Assembly (NCBI RefSeq): GCF_045310675.1
Contig: NZ_JBJHZZ010000001.1
Location: 558,001 to 622,000 of the forward strand
Source: Clostridium_AT stratigraminis
GTDB taxonomy: Bacteria > Bacillota > Clostridia > Clostridiales > Clostridiaceae
Reading direction: 5' to 3'
DNA length: 64,000 nt
Of the stretch, positions 26,249-35,950 are shown in pieces. The translations under genes were made by a program, and so were the position numbers. The notes under the pieces are model-generated. The model did not search any database. It had not been told where the DNA came from and saw only the letters and a list, made by a program, of their open reading frames with translations. The first letter of the stretch is position 1; every line of letters begins with the position of its first letter.

Positions 26249-26880
26249 TAGAAAGTGTTTTAAATGTAATTTACTGTACAAATGAGACATGTTTAATCTG
26301 TAATGATTACTTGGTTTCTGATGGACCATTATGCAAAAGCTGCAGTGATAAAATTGAGTATTGCAATGATGCATTTGAATTAGAAAATAAAATTGAATGC
26401 TATAGTGCTGCATATTATGCTTCCTGCATTAAGGAAATGATCAGAAGACTAAAATATAAAAGTGATTTTGCTTTAGGTGAATTTCTTGGAGAAATGCTGC
26501 TTAATACCGTCAAAAAGAATAATATAGAATTTGATTTAATTACCTATGTGCCCCTTAGTAAAAAGGCCTATAGAAAAAGAGGTTTTAATCAAAGTGAATT
26601 TTTGGCAAGATATATAAGTAAAGGTGTTAACAGGCCCATGAAAGAATTATTGCGTAAGAAGAAGGACACAAAAGATCAAATAGGCCTAGATGGATATGAT
26701 CGATGGCAAAATATGCTGGATTGCTTTGAAGCATTGAATTATAATTTAGATAATAAAAAAGTGATTCTTATTGATGATGTTATAACAACTGGAGCTACAG
26801 CTTTTCATTGTAGCAAGCAATTATTTAAAAGTGGTGCGGAAAAAGTTTCTGTATTGACTGTAGCAAAAAGTAGGTTATAA
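26221..26880 (+). CDS. comFC: ComF family phosphoribosyltransferase-like protein (ComFC)
   Basis: A 219-aa protein with the N-terminal zinc-finger cysteines CLIC and CKSC, the conserved KYxxDFALGEFLGE region, VPLSKKAYRKRGFNQSEFLA, and the PRPP-loop VILIDDVITTGATA near the C-terminus. ComFC works with ComFA in DNA uptake in competent bacteria. Here its partner appears degenerate. The promoter of the downstream raiA RNA overlaps its 3' end, with the TAA stop inside the -10 box. Confidence 0.92.
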   Translation: MGNGIIEYLIESVLNVIYCTNETCLICNDYLVSDGPLCKSCSDKIEYCNDAFELENKIECYSAAYYASCIKEMIRRLKYKSDFALGEFLGEMLLNTVKKNNIEFDLITYVPLSKKAYRKRGFNQSEFLARYISKGVNRPMKELLRKKKDTKDQIGLDGYDRWQNMLDCFEALNYNLDNKKVILIDDVITTGATAFHCSKQLFKSGAEKVSVLTVAKSRL

Positions 26881-26881
26881 T
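26854..26881 (+). promoter_or_regulatory. Promoter of the raiA RNA, inside comFC
   Basis: TTGACT (26854-26859), 16-base spacer, TATAAT (26876-26881). The predicted start near 26888 coincides with the 5' end of the RNA's closing stem. Confidence 0.8.
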
Positions 26882-26887
26882 AAATAT

Positions 26888-27148
26888 GTTAAGCTAGGTC
26901 TGTGATTGAAAGTCGATGCCAGTCGCAGGCAAAACGATCCACGTAAGTTAAACAAAGTTTTAATGAGCATGGTGCGGCTTAGAAGTAAATCCTGCCGATA
27001 AGATCGAGAGAACTAGTAGTGAGAGGTTGATTCTGGGTAGCAAAAATTCCAGCAGGTGAGTGTGGGGTCAAAGATCAGGTCAGCTAGCTTAATAACTATT
27101 AATAATGCGGTGTGGCAGTCTTTTATAAGGCTGCTATATTTATTTTTT
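26888..27148 (+). ncRNA. raiA RNA: raiA-motif structured RNA with own terminator
   Basis: About 205 bases of GC-richer, non-coding sequence closed by a perfect 9-bp stem, TTAAGCTAG (26889-26897) with CTAGCTTAA (27084-27092). An intrinsic terminator follows (GGCAGTCTT/AGGCTGC, then TATTTATTTTTT to 27148). The element lies before the raiA/hpf gene, the location and size of the raiA RNA family known in Clostridia and some Actinobacteria by comparative genomics. Identification rests on location, length, independent promoter and structure rather than on a covariance search. Confidence 0.78.
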
Positions 27149-27351
27149 GAATAAATTAAGCATTTAAAAAATATAAATTTAAAAAGGATATCTTGCTCTA
27201 GTCTATTAAAAGATAATTGTGTGGTAGTCAAAACAAAAAATAAATTGCTATGTATTTGTGCCATCGTATTTAGTATAGACCTTGTAATTTGCTTAAAAAA
27301 CGATAACTTCAAAAGATGAGCATTATGCTTAAAAAGTTTTAAAATAGGAAC

Positions 27352-27460
27352 TCTAATGTATAGAAATAAATTATATGGATATAATTCAAATGGTTAATAT
27401 CCATATTTATTCTCCAATTTAATTTTGGCAGTTGCTTATAGCGGCTGCTTTTATTTTTTA
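27352..27460 (+). repeat. Dispersed repeat of about 105 bp, copy 1
   Basis: Runs from TCTAATGTATAGA to CTGCTTTTATTTTTTA and closely matches 42802-42910. It contains a perfect hairpin ATATGGATAT/ATATCCATAT and ends in a terminator GCAGTTGC/GCGGCTGC with a T-run. The rest of the gap between the raiA RNA terminator and hpf (27149-27744) holds no gene that I can see. Confidence 0.65.
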
Positions 27461-27744
27461 CTAAATTTTTATTAAGCTATTGAGGGATATTATTTTCAAT
27501 AATACACATAATTATAATTATTAAATTACTATAAACTAAGTAAATAAAAGTAAATATTAAGTAATAATTATGCTAATTTATTTAATATTTTGTAAATTAA
27601 ATCGAAAAAGCTTGTTATTTTTCACTTTTAGTAATAAAATGATATTAATAAATTCTACAAACTAAGCATAAATTTAACTTTATGCAAGTACATTATAAAA
27701 CCAGTAAATTATCACCTAATATAGGTAGAGAGGGGCTGTATTAT

Positions 27745-28284
27745 ATGAAGATAAATATATTAGGAAAGAACGTTGAGGTTACTGAAGGATTAAGAAATGC
27801 AATTGAGAAGAAAATCTCAAGGCTTGATAAGTTCTTTGAAAATGAGCAGGAGGCATTTGTTACTTTAAATGTTCAAAAGGCAAGAAAAATCATTGAGGTT
27901 ACTATACGATTTAATGGAGTACTTTTAAGAAGTGAAGAAGCTAATTCAGATATGTATGCTGCAATAGATATTGTTAGTGATAAATTAGAAAGACAGATGG
28001 TTAAACATAAGTCAAGACTTGAAAGAAAATATCATACAAATGTTCCATTAAAATATAAAGAAATTCCAACATATGAATATCACGAAGGTGAAGTAAGAGA
28101 TCCACATATTGTAAAAACTAAAAAATTTGCTGTAAAACCAATGTCTTCTGAAGAAGCAGTTCTTCAAATGGAACTTCTAGGACATGATTTCTTTGTATAC
28201 TCTAACGCTGAAGATGGAGTAGTAAATGTAGTATATAAGAGAAAAGATGGCAATTATGGATTAATTGAACCAGAATTTTTGTAA
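27745..28284 (+). CDS. hpf: Long ribosome hibernation promoting factor
   Basis: Binds the 30S subunit and drives 100S ribosome dimer formation in stationary phase. The 179-aa length is that of the long HPF form: N-terminal S30AE domain (about 1-100, with the basic HKSRLERKYH tail) and C-terminal dimerisation domain (about 120-179, VKTKKFAVKPMSSEEAVLQM). I start at ATG 27745, ten bases after AGAGGGG; the frame can be opened at 27682 without a ribosome binding site. Also called RaiA/YfiA, hence the name of the RNA upstream. Confidence 0.95.
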   Translation: MKINILGKNVEVTEGLRNAIEKKISRLDKFFENEQEAFVTLNVQKARKIIEVTIRFNGVLLRSEEANSDMYAAIDIVSDKLERQMVKHKSRLERKYHTNVPLKYKEIPTYEYHEGEVRDPHIVKTKKFAVKPMSSEEAVLQMELLGHDFFVYSNAEDGVVNVVYKRKDGNYGLIEPEFL

Positions 28285-28305
28285 TTAATATTTTTAAAGA
28301 TACAA

Positions 28306-28330
28306 GGGAGCTTTAGAGCTCTCTTTTTTA
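28306..28330 (+). terminator. Intrinsic terminator after hpf
   Basis: GGGAGCT/AGCTCTC stem with a TTAG loop and TTTTTTA. Confidence 0.85.
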
Positions 28331-28383
28331 TTTAAAATATACATACATTTTATGTAAATTATTTTAAATATTGTTCATAAAAG

Positions 28384-28412
28384 TTGAATGGCAATTAAAT
28401 AGATGGTATAAT
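28384..28412 (+). promoter_or_regulatory. Promoter of secA
   Basis: TTGAAT (28384-28389), 17-base spacer, TATAAT (28407-28412), 58 bases before the start codon. Confidence 0.75.
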
Positions 28413-28469
28413 CTATAAAGTATAAGTAAATAATGATTTCTAATTTAACTAAGATAGTGAGGATGAAAA

Positions 28470-30974
28470 ATGGGTGTATTTAATAAAATATTTGGCAGCT
28501 ATAGTGAAAGACAGGTAAAAAATATTATTCCAACAGTAGATAAAATAGAAGCCTTAGAAAAGACTATGCAGGGCTTAACTGATGAAGAGCTAATAAATAA
28601 GACTCAGGAATTTAAAGATAGATATTTAAAGGGTGAAACCTTAGATGAATTACTTCCGGAGGCCTTTGCAGTATGTAGAGAAGCTTCTTGGAGAGTTCTT
28701 GGAATGAAGCACTATAGAGTACAGCTTATAGGTGGAATTGTTCTTCATCAAGGAAGAATATCTGAAATGAAAACTGGTGAAGGAAAGACCTTAGTTGCTA
28801 CTTTACCTGCTTATTTAAATGCTATCTCTGGCAAAGGTGTGCATATAGTTACTGTAAATGATTATCTAGCAAGCAGAGATAAAGAGTGGATGGGCAAAGT
28901 TTATGAATTTTTAGGATTGAGTGTTGGCTGCATTCTTCATAATCTTAATAACGATGAAAGAAGAGAAGCCTATGGTTCAGATATAACTTATGGTACAAAT
29001 AACGAATTTGGCTTTGATTATCTTAGAGATAATATGGTAATTTATAAGGAAGAAAGAGTTCAAAGGCAGCTTAATTTTGCAATAGTAGATGAAGTTGACT
29101 CAATACTTATTGATGAGGCTAGAACACCTCTAATTATTTCTGGTGAGGGAGATAAGTCTACTGAATTATATAGAATAGCAGATATGTTTGTAAAAACACT
29201 AGCTAAAGAAAAAGATTATACCTTGGATGAAAAAGCTGGAGCAGTAATGCTTACAGATGATGGTGTCGTAAAGGCAGAAAAATTCTTTGGCCTTGAAACC
29301 TATACAGACGCTTCTAATATGGAAATCCAGCATCATGTAGTTCAAGCACTTAAAGCTAATTATCATATGAAACTTGACAAGGATTATATAGTAAAAGAAG
29401 GAGAAATCATAATAGTTGATGAATTCACCGGAAGACTAATGGAAGGAAGAAGATACAGCGATGGTCTTCATCAAGCCATTGAAGCAAAAGAAGGGGTTAG
29501 AGTTCAAAAGGAATCAAAAACTCTTGCAACTATTACCTTCCAGAATTATTTTAGAATGTATACAAAGCTTTCTGGTATGACTGGTACTGCACTTACAGAG
29601 GAAGCTGAATTCAGGGAAATATATGGATTGGACGTAATTGTAATACCTACAAATATGCCAATGATAAGAATAGACCACTCAGACTTAGTTTATAAATCTG
29701 AAAGGGGTAAATTTAATGCTATTGTTGATGAAATAGTTGAAACTCACTCTAAGGGTCAGCCAGTACTTGTAGGTACTGTAAGCATTGAAAAATCAGAGGT
29801 AATATCTGCGCTATTAAAAAAGAAGGGAGTTCCTCATCAAGTTTTAAATGCCAAGTTCCATGAAATGGAGGCTGAAATTGTTTCACATGCAGGTGAAATG
29901 AATATGGTAACTATAGCTACAAATATGGCAGGACGTGGTACTGATATTAAGCTTGGAGAAGGAGTTACTGAGGTAGGCGGATTAAAGATTATAGGTACTG
30001 AAAGACATGAATCTAGACGTATAGATAATCAGCTTAGAGGTCGTTCTGGACGTCAAGGAGACCCAGGTGAATCAAGATTCTATGTATCTCTTGAAGACGA
30101 CTTAATGAGAATATTTGGATCTGAAAGATTACAAGGTATAGTTGAAAAGCTCGGTCTTGAGGAAGATGAAGCTATAGAAAGTAAAATGGTTACAAGTTCT
30201 ATAGAAAAAGCTCAGAAAAAGGTTGAAGGAAATAACTTTGACATCAGAAAGACTTTGCTTGGCTATGATGATGTAATGAATACTCAAAGAGAAATTATCT
30301 ATAAACAGCGTTCACAAGTTCTAGAAGGAGAAAATCTTGAAGATCAAGTTAAAGATATGATTGATGAAGTTATTACTTCAGCAGTAGATTCACATTATAC
30401 AGAAGTTGAAGAAGAACTTGAGGGGGATTTAGAGAAATTACTTGCCTTCTTAGATGAAATTTATCTTCCTAAGGGTATAGTTACTTTAGATGAACTTAAA
30501 GAAATGCCAATTCAAGAAATTAAAGATAAATTCCTTGATATTGCAAAGAATATATACAGACATAAGGAAGAAAATTTTACTTCTGAACAGATGAGAGAAG
30601 TTGAAAGAGTAATTCTTCTTAGAGTTGTAGATACTAAGTGGATGGATCATATAGACAATATGGATCATTTAAAACAAGGCATAGGCTTAAGAGCATACAA
30701 ACAGCAGGATCCAGTGCAGGCTTATCAATTTGAAGGAAGCGAAATGTTTAATGAAATGATATATAATATAAAGGTAGATACTGTTAAATATCTATATCAT
30801 GTTCAAGTTGAGAGAGCACCTGAGAGAGAGAAGGTAGCAGTAGAGACTGCAACTAACACAGACGATTCTCTTCCAAAACAGCCTATAAAGAAAGACAAAA
30901 AGGTTGGAAGAAATGATTTATGTCCATGCGGTTCAGGAAAGAAATATAAAAATTGCTGTGGAAGACTTGCATAA
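28470..30974 (+). CDS. secA: Preprotein translocase ATPase SecA
   Basis: Motor of the SecYEG protein export channel at the inner face of the membrane. The 834-aa protein has MKTGEGKTLVATLPAYL (Walker A), VDEVDSILIDEARTPLIISG (Walker B, DEVD), MAGRGTDIKLGEGV, the RGRSGRQGDPG motif VI, the WMDHIDNMDHLKQGIGLR helical scaffold, and the C-terminal zinc-binding CPCGSGKKYKNCC that contacts SecB or lipids. The ATG at 28470 follows GAGGATG. prfB follows after 19 bases, the usual Firmicute order. Confidence 0.98.
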   Translation: MGVFNKIFGSYSERQVKNIIPTVDKIEALEKTMQGLTDEELINKTQEFKDRYLKGETLDELLPEAFAVCREASWRVLGMKHYRVQLIGGIVLHQGRISEMKTGEGKTLVATLPAYLNAISGKGVHIVTVNDYLASRDKEWMGKVYEFLGLSVGCILHNLNNDERREAYGSDITYGTNNEFGFDYLRDNMVIYKEERVQRQLNFAIVDEVDSILIDEARTPLIISGEGDKSTELYRIADMFVKTLAKEKDYTLDEKAGAVMLTDDGVVKAEKFFGLETYTDASNMEIQHHVVQALKANYHMKLDKDYIVKEGEIIIVDEFTGRLMEGRRYSDGLHQAIEAKEGVRVQKESKTLATITFQNYFRMYTKLSGMTGTALTEEAEFREIYGLDVIVIPTNMPMIRIDHSDLVYKSERGKFNAIVDEIVETHSKGQPVLVGTVSIEKSEVISALLKKKGVPHQVLNAKFHEMEAEIVSHAGEMNMVTIATNMAGRGTDIKLGEGVTEVGGLKIIGTERHESRRIDNQLRGRSGRQGDPGESRFYVSLEDDLMRIFGSERLQGIVEKLGLEEDEAIESKMVTSSIEKAQKKVEGNNFDIRKTLLGYDDVMNTQREIIYKQRSQVLEGENLEDQVKDMIDEVITSAVDSHYTEVEEELEGDLEKLLAFLDEIYLPKGIVTLDELKEMPIQEIKDKFLDIAKNIYRHKEENFTSEQMREVERVILLRVVDTKWMDHIDNMDHLKQGIGLRAYKQQDPVQAYQFEGSEMFNEMIYNIKVDTVKYLYHVQVERAPEREKVAVETATNTDDSLPKQPIKKDKKVGRNDLCPCGSGKKYKNCCGRLA

Positions 30975-30993
30975 TTGTTTTGGAGGGAAAGAT

Positions 30994-32116
30994 ATGTTTG
31001 CTGAATTTGAAGAGGCTGTAAATTCTATAGATACTTTGCAGAAAGAACTTAATGAAATTAGGGGGTCTCTTTGACATTGAGGCTTTAGAAAAAAAACTTG
31101 AAGAATTTGAAAATAAAATGCAAGAGCTAGACTTTTGGAATGATTCAAGGAACGCTCAAGGCATAACTCAAGAGGCAAAACTTATTAAGGATAAAATTGA
31201 AAACTTTTATTCTTTAAAGAATAGATTGGAAGATGTTAAAGTTTTAATTGAACTATCATCTCTAGATGAGGATGAGAATATTAAAAGCGAAGTAATAGGT
31301 GAATTAAAGCTTCTTTCAAAGGACTTAGAGAAGCTTAGAATTGAGATAATGCTTTCAGGAGAATATGATAGGGATAATGCAATATTAAACTTACATGCAG
31401 GAGCAGGAGGAACTGATGCTCAGGATTGGACTGAAATGCTTTTAAGAATGTACACAAGATGGTGCATTAATAAAGGTTACAAAATAGAAACAATAGATTT
31501 TGAACCTGGAGATGAGGCGGGAATTAAAGGCACAGCAGTAAGAGTAATAGGTGAATTTGCTTATGGTTACTTAAAAGCTGAAAAGGGCATTCATAGGCTT
31601 GTAAGAATTTCTCCGTTTAATTCAGCTGGGAAAAGACAAACTTCCTTTGCTTCTGTTGAGGTGTTGCCAGAGCTTACTGATGAGCAGGATATTGAAATTA
31701 GGCCTGAGGATTTAAAAATTGACACATATAGAGCTGGCGGTGCAGGTGGTCAATATGTAAATAAAACCGAGTCAGCAATCAGAATAACTCATATACCTAC
31801 AGGTATTGTTGTTCAATGTCAAAATGAGAGAAGTCAGCATAGCAATAAAGAAACAGCAATGAAGATGTTAAAAGGAAAACTAATTGAACTTAAAGAAAGA
31901 GCTCATAAAGAAAAAGTAGAAGACTTAACTGGAGAGCTTAGAGATATAGGTTGGGGCAGTCAAATTAGATCCTATGTTTTTCAGCCATATACCATGGTTA
32001 AGGATCATAGAACAAATGCCGAAGCAGGTAATATTGGAGCTGTTATGGATGGGGACATTGATATATTTATTAATGAATACCTAAAGCAAAGCAGCAATGG
32101 AAAATTGGAACTGTAG
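30994..32116 (+). CDS. prfB: Peptide chain release factor 2 with programmed +1 frameshift
   Basis: Reads UAA and UGA stops. The gene is join(30994..31071, 31073..32116), 373 aa: 26 codons end at CTT TGA, and the ribosome slips +1 over T31072 to continue GAC ATT GAG. The internal Shine-Dalgarno-like AGGGGG (31060-31065) lies three bases before the CTT slip codon, as in nearly all RF2 genes, so RF2 levels autoregulate. The reading loop SPF (206-208) and GGQ (251-253) identify RF2. The ATG at 30994 has GGAGGG before it. Taking the downstream frame alone would miss the true N-terminus. Confidence 0.96.
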
Positions 32117-32180
32117 AAGTGAAAAATTTTATGAATAGTTTATAGTAATTTTAAAAGCACTGAAATAACAGAAAACGCTT

Positions 32181-32223
32181 AAGACACTGAGGAATTATAA
32201 TAATTAATTACTTCAGTGTCCTT
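32181..32223. terminator. Bidirectional hairpin between prfB and the M28 peptidase gene
   Basis: AAGACACTGAGG pairs with CTTCAGTGTCCTT around an AT-rich loop, between two convergent genes. It is AT-rich on both sides rather than followed by a clean T-run. Confidence 0.6.
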
Positions 32224-32236
32224 AGTGGATGCTAAT

Positions 32237-33598
32237 TCAGTGTTTTTTTATATAAAATTTTCTAGCTTGAAGCATAAGTAAAATAAAAAGTAATAGGGTA
32301 CCTACACTAGAGAAAATTAGAATATATTTATTATAAAGTAAAAAAATATTACCGGAAAAGCCGTTTTTAAGAATTTCCTTGGAGGCTACTTTAAAGCAGC
32401 GATCTATTGCCGAAGTACTTATATATTGAACTTTATCCTCTGGTGTGTGAATTTTAGAGGAATCACTATCACAGAAAGTAATAGCATCTATGTTATTTTT
32501 CCTAAAAGCTTCATGATCACTTGAATCTTGAAAAAGCAGGTTATAATTTACTTTTTCCTTAATGCAGGTTTGACTTACTGCATGTATAAAAGGAGTTTTA
32601 TTTGTATCTTTGCTTCCACCCATTATACTTAAAGGTACTGAGCTGCTTCCTATCATATCAAAATTATATGCTTTAGAACCTTTTAATAAAGTTGCATATT
32701 TTTGAACAAAATGCTCAGAACCTAAACAACCAAATTCTTCTGCATTAAAAGCTGCAAAAATAATATTTCTATCTGGTTTTCCAAGCGTTTTAACATATTT
32801 AACAAGCTCGAGTAAAAATGAGACACCAGAAGCATTATCAAAGGCTCCTTTATATATATTTCCAGAAAGATCGCTACCAAGGTGATCAAAATGTGCTGAT
32901 ATAATTATAGGAGGTGCATTAGGATCTTTACCCTTAATAAAGCCAACTACATTATTTAAAGTTGCATTTTTAATATCAACTGGTATATAGCAGGATATTC
33001 TATAATTTGTATCAATGTATGCTTCTATTTCCGCAAGAGTGTTTTTTGTAACCATTATGTATAAACTTTGAAAACGTGGGTCTGACCCCATGAAGGAGCT
33101 CCTAAAAGCTAAAGAATTATTATTCGGTACTAAGAATACAAAGCTATCTGTTCCTACAGTTACTTGAAGTGCTCCTTCAACCTGCTTTATAGAATTTTTA
33201 TTTGTAAAGTTAATTGTGTTTTTTTTGAAATTTAACATTTCTTCTTTATAATCCGTGCCATATTTATACTCTTTTACTAATTTTCCTCTACTATCGTATA
33301 TTTTAAGATAGGGGATATCGTTTATTCGATGAGGATAATTAGTTTCAAACTGATCATAGTAATTACCATCATAGGGAAGTAACTCATTTTTTTTAAATTC
33401 ATTTTTAATAAAAGCTGAAACCTCTAAATTTTCAGCTGTACCTGATAATCTGCCCTTAAAATAATCAGAAGAGAGATAGCTTATATTTTCTTTTACTTCG
33501 GCATGACTAAAGCTATACACATGATTATAAATATTTAGGCTGTATAATAGTACAATAAAGAATATTATTAGGAAAAAAGATGAAATATATTTTTTCAA
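32237..33598 (-). CDS. Membrane-anchored M28 family metallopeptidase
   Basis: Secreted or membrane-bound zinc aminopeptidase, 453 aa. An N-terminal signal-anchor (residues 5-25) and a C-terminal hydrophobic segment (about 425-445) would tether both ends. The M28 di-zinc ligands are visible in order: SAHFDHLG, GAFDNASG, NAEEFGCLGS, FDMIGSSS and the late IHTPEDKV. Start is TTG 33598 with AAAAGGAGC upstream. Substrate unknown. It stands alone, convergent with prfB and divergent from tex. Confidence 0.88.
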   Translation of the reverse strand: MKKYISSFFLIIFFIVLLYSLNIYNHVYSFSHAEVKENISYLSSDYFKGRLSGTAENLEVSAFIKNEFKKNELLPYDGNYYDQFETNYPHRINDIPYLKIYDSRGKLVKEYKYGTDYKEEMLNFKKNTINFTNKNSIKQVEGALQVTVGTDSFVFLVPNNNSLAFRSSFMGSDPRFQSLYIMVTKNTLAEIEAYIDTNYRISCYIPVDIKNATLNNVVGFIKGKDPNAPPIIISAHFDHLGSDLSGNIYKGAFDNASGVSFLLELVKYVKTLGKPDRNIIFAAFNAEEFGCLGSEHFVQKYATLLKGSKAYNFDMIGSSSVPLSIMGGSKDTNKTPFIHAVSQTCIKEKVNYNLLFQDSSDHEAFRKNNIDAITFCDSDSSKIHTPEDKVQYISTSAIDRCFKVASKEILKNGFSGNIFLLYNKYILIFSSVGTLLLFILLMLQARKFYIKKH

Positions 33599-33661
33599 AT
33601 TTAAGCTCCTTTTATATAGTTGTCCTTAAATAATATGAAATATATTTTTTGTATATAACTT

Positions 33662-33690
33662 TTGACTAATAAAATATATTTCTGTAAAAT
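33662..33690 (+). promoter_or_regulatory. Promoter of tex
   Basis: TTGACT (33662-33667), 17-base spacer, TAAAAT (33685-33690), 62 bases before the start codon. Confidence 0.65.
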
Positions 33691-33752
33691 TATATAGTAG
33701 TAATAAACTATCAGATTTATAGCTAGACTTAAAGTAAATTGGAGGAACATAA

Positions 33753-35915
33753 ATGAATAGTATTGAAAATAGACTTACAAGGGAATTTAACATAAAGCCC
33801 TTTCAAGTAGAAAACGTAATATCACTATTAGATGCAGGAAATACTGTGCCTTTTATAGCTAGATATAGAAAAGAAGTTACAGGTGGTCTTGATGATGTAA
33901 TTTTAAGAAATTTATCTGAAAGATTGGCCTATCTTAGAAATTTAGATGAAAGGAAAGAAGCAGTTTTAAAGACAATAGAGGAACAAGGTAAATTAACAGA
34001 AGAAATTAGGATTGCAGTAGAAAACTCAGAAACCTTAACAGAAGTGGAGGATATTTATAGACCATTTAAACCTAAAAAAAGAACAAGAGCCATCATTGCA
34101 GAGGAAAAGGGATTAAAGTCTATAGCTGAGGTTATTTTTAATGGAGATTTTAAAGGTGATATAAAAGAATTTGCAAAAGAATTCATAAGTGAAGAAAAGG
34201 GTGTTAATACAGAGGATGAAGCTCTTCAAGGGGCTATGGATATAATAAGTGAAATGATTTCCGATGTAGCTGAATACAGAAAGTGGATTAGAAGTCTTTT
34301 GCAGAGGGAGGGTTTAGTAGAAACAAACGGGAGCTCAGAGGAACCTACTCCCTATGAAATGTATTATGATTATAAGGAAGCTGTAAAATCTATCCCTTCT
34401 CATAGAATTCTTGCTATAAACAGAGGTGAAAAAGAAAAAATATTATCAGTTAAAATAACAGTTGATAATGAAAAAATAATTCAATATTTAAATTCAAAAT
34501 GCCTTAAAAAAAATAATATCACTGATTTTTACATAGAAGATGCAGTAAGAGATGCTGTTAAAAGACTTATTTATCCTTCCATTGAAAGAGAAGTAAGGTC
34601 AGATTTAACGGAAATTGGTGAAAATGGTGCTATAGATATATTTAAAGCTAATTTAAAGGCACTATTAATGCTATCTCCCATTAAAGGAAAGGTAGTATTA
34701 GGCTTTGATCCTGGTTTTAGAACAGGCTGCAAAATTGCAGTTTTAGATGATACAGGTAAATTTTTAGATCAAGCAACTGTTTATTGTACTGCACCGCAAA
34801 ATGACATTGAAGGCTCTATTAAAATTCTTAAGAATTTGGTTTATAAATACAAGGTAGAGGTAATTTCACTTGGCAATGGTACTGCCAGCAGGGAATCAGA
34901 AGAGGTCTTAGCAAGACTTATAAAGGAAGTAATGGAAGAGAAGGGCATAGAGCTTTATTATGTAGTTGTCAGTGAAGCTGGTGCTTCAGTATATTCAGCT
35001 TCTGAGCTTGCTTCAAAGGAATATCCTGATGTCAATGTATCCATAAGAGGAGCAATTTCAATATCAAGAAGACTACAAGACCCACTTGCAGAACTGGTTA
35101 AAATTGATCCTAAAGCCATTGGCGTTGGGCAGTATCAGCATGATGTTACACCTAAAAAACTTGATGAATCTTTAAGAGGAGTAGTTGAAGATTGTGTAAA
35201 CAGTGTTGGAGTGGACTTAAACATTGCAACACCAGCTCTGCTATCTTATATTTCAGGAATTAATTCTGCAATAGCTCAAAATATAGTAGCCTATAGAGAA
35301 GAAAATGGTAAGTTTAAAAGCAGAAAAGAGCTTTTGAAGGTTAAAAGACTTGGAGACAAGGCCTTCGAGCAATGTGCAGGCTTTTTAAGAGTTATGGAAA
35401 GCAGTGAACCTCTTGATAACACTTCTGTACACCCAGAGTCATACAAAGCATGTAAAGAGCTTTTAAATATACTTGATTATTCTATTTCAGATTTAAAAAA
35501 TGGGAAATTAATTGATATAGATAATAAAGTATCTAAAGAAGGTTTAAAAGCTTTAGCAGTGAAATTAGAAATAGGAGAACCAACCTTAAAAGATATAATT
35601 AAAGAAATTAAGAAGCCTGGAAGAGATCCTAGAGAAGAACTTCCAAAGCCAATTTTTAAAACAGGTGTAATTGATATAAAACATCTTAAACCAGGTATGC
35701 TGCTTATGGGAACAGTAAGAAATGTAGCTGACTTTGGAGCCTTTGTAGATATTGGCGTACATCAAGATGGATTAGTTCATAAAAGTCAATTAGCACATAG
35801 ATTTGTAAAACATCCCTTAGATGTAGTTAAGGTAGGAGATATAGTAGAAGTAAGAGTTCTTGAGGTAGATGAAAAAAGAAAGAGAATATCATTGACTATG
35901 AAAAAAGAACAGTAG
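33753..35915 (+). CDS. tex: Tex family S1 RNA-binding protein
   Basis: Conserved nucleic-acid-binding protein linked to transcription and RNA metabolism. The 720-aa protein has the Tex N-terminal region (VPFIARYRKEVTGGLDD), a YqgF/RuvX-like domain (VLGFDPGFRTGCKIAVLD, about residue 315), helix-hairpin-helix repeats (NIVAYREENGKFKSRKELLKV split across about 505-540) and a C-terminal S1 domain (about 645-715, GTVRNVADFGAFVDIGVHQDG). The ATG at 33753 follows GGAGG. Essential partners are not known. Confidence 0.95.
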   Translation: MNSIENRLTREFNIKPFQVENVISLLDAGNTVPFIARYRKEVTGGLDDVILRNLSERLAYLRNLDERKEAVLKTIEEQGKLTEEIRIAVENSETLTEVEDIYRPFKPKKRTRAIIAEEKGLKSIAEVIFNGDFKGDIKEFAKEFISEEKGVNTEDEALQGAMDIISEMISDVAEYRKWIRSLLQREGLVETNGSSEEPTPYEMYYDYKEAVKSIPSHRILAINRGEKEKILSVKITVDNEKIIQYLNSKCLKKNNITDFYIEDAVRDAVKRLIYPSIEREVRSDLTEIGENGAIDIFKANLKALLMLSPIKGKVVLGFDPGFRTGCKIAVLDDTGKFLDQATVYCTAPQNDIEGSIKILKNLVYKYKVEVISLGNGTASRESEEVLARLIKEVMEEKGIELYYVVVSEAGASVYSASELASKEYPDVNVSIRGAISISRRLQDPLAELVKIDPKAIGVGQYQHDVTPKKLDESLRGVVEDCVNSVGVDLNIATPALLSYISGINSAIAQNIVAYREENGKFKSRKELLKVKRLGDKAFEQCAGFLRVMESSEPLDNTSVHPESYKACKELLNILDYSISDLKNGKLIDIDNKVSKEGLKALAVKLEIGEPTLKDIIKEIKKPGRDPREELPKPIFKTGVIDIKHLKPGMLLMGTVRNVADFGAFVDIGVHQDGLVHKSQLAHRFVKHPLDVVKVGDIVEVRVLEVDEKRKRISLTMKKEQ

Positions 35916-35918
35916 TTA

Positions 35919-35950
35919 AAAATGCAGGGTATCAAAACCCTGCATTTTCT
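35919..35950. terminator. Bidirectional terminator between tex and rimI
   Basis: AAAATGCAGGGT/ACCCTGCATTTT-type perfect stem around ATCAAAA, A-rich before and T-rich after, overlapping the rimI stop region. Confidence 0.85.

Noticed and set aside
26888..27095. 6S RNA, tmRNA, SRP RNA or RNase P RNA at this locus
   Set aside because: None of the hallmark conserved segments of those RNAs is present; location before hpf and size fit the raiA motif better.
27013..27312. Minus-strand frame over the raiA RNA 3' part and gap
   Set aside because: Overlaps a structured RNA and its terminator, has no ribosome binding site and no recognisable domain.
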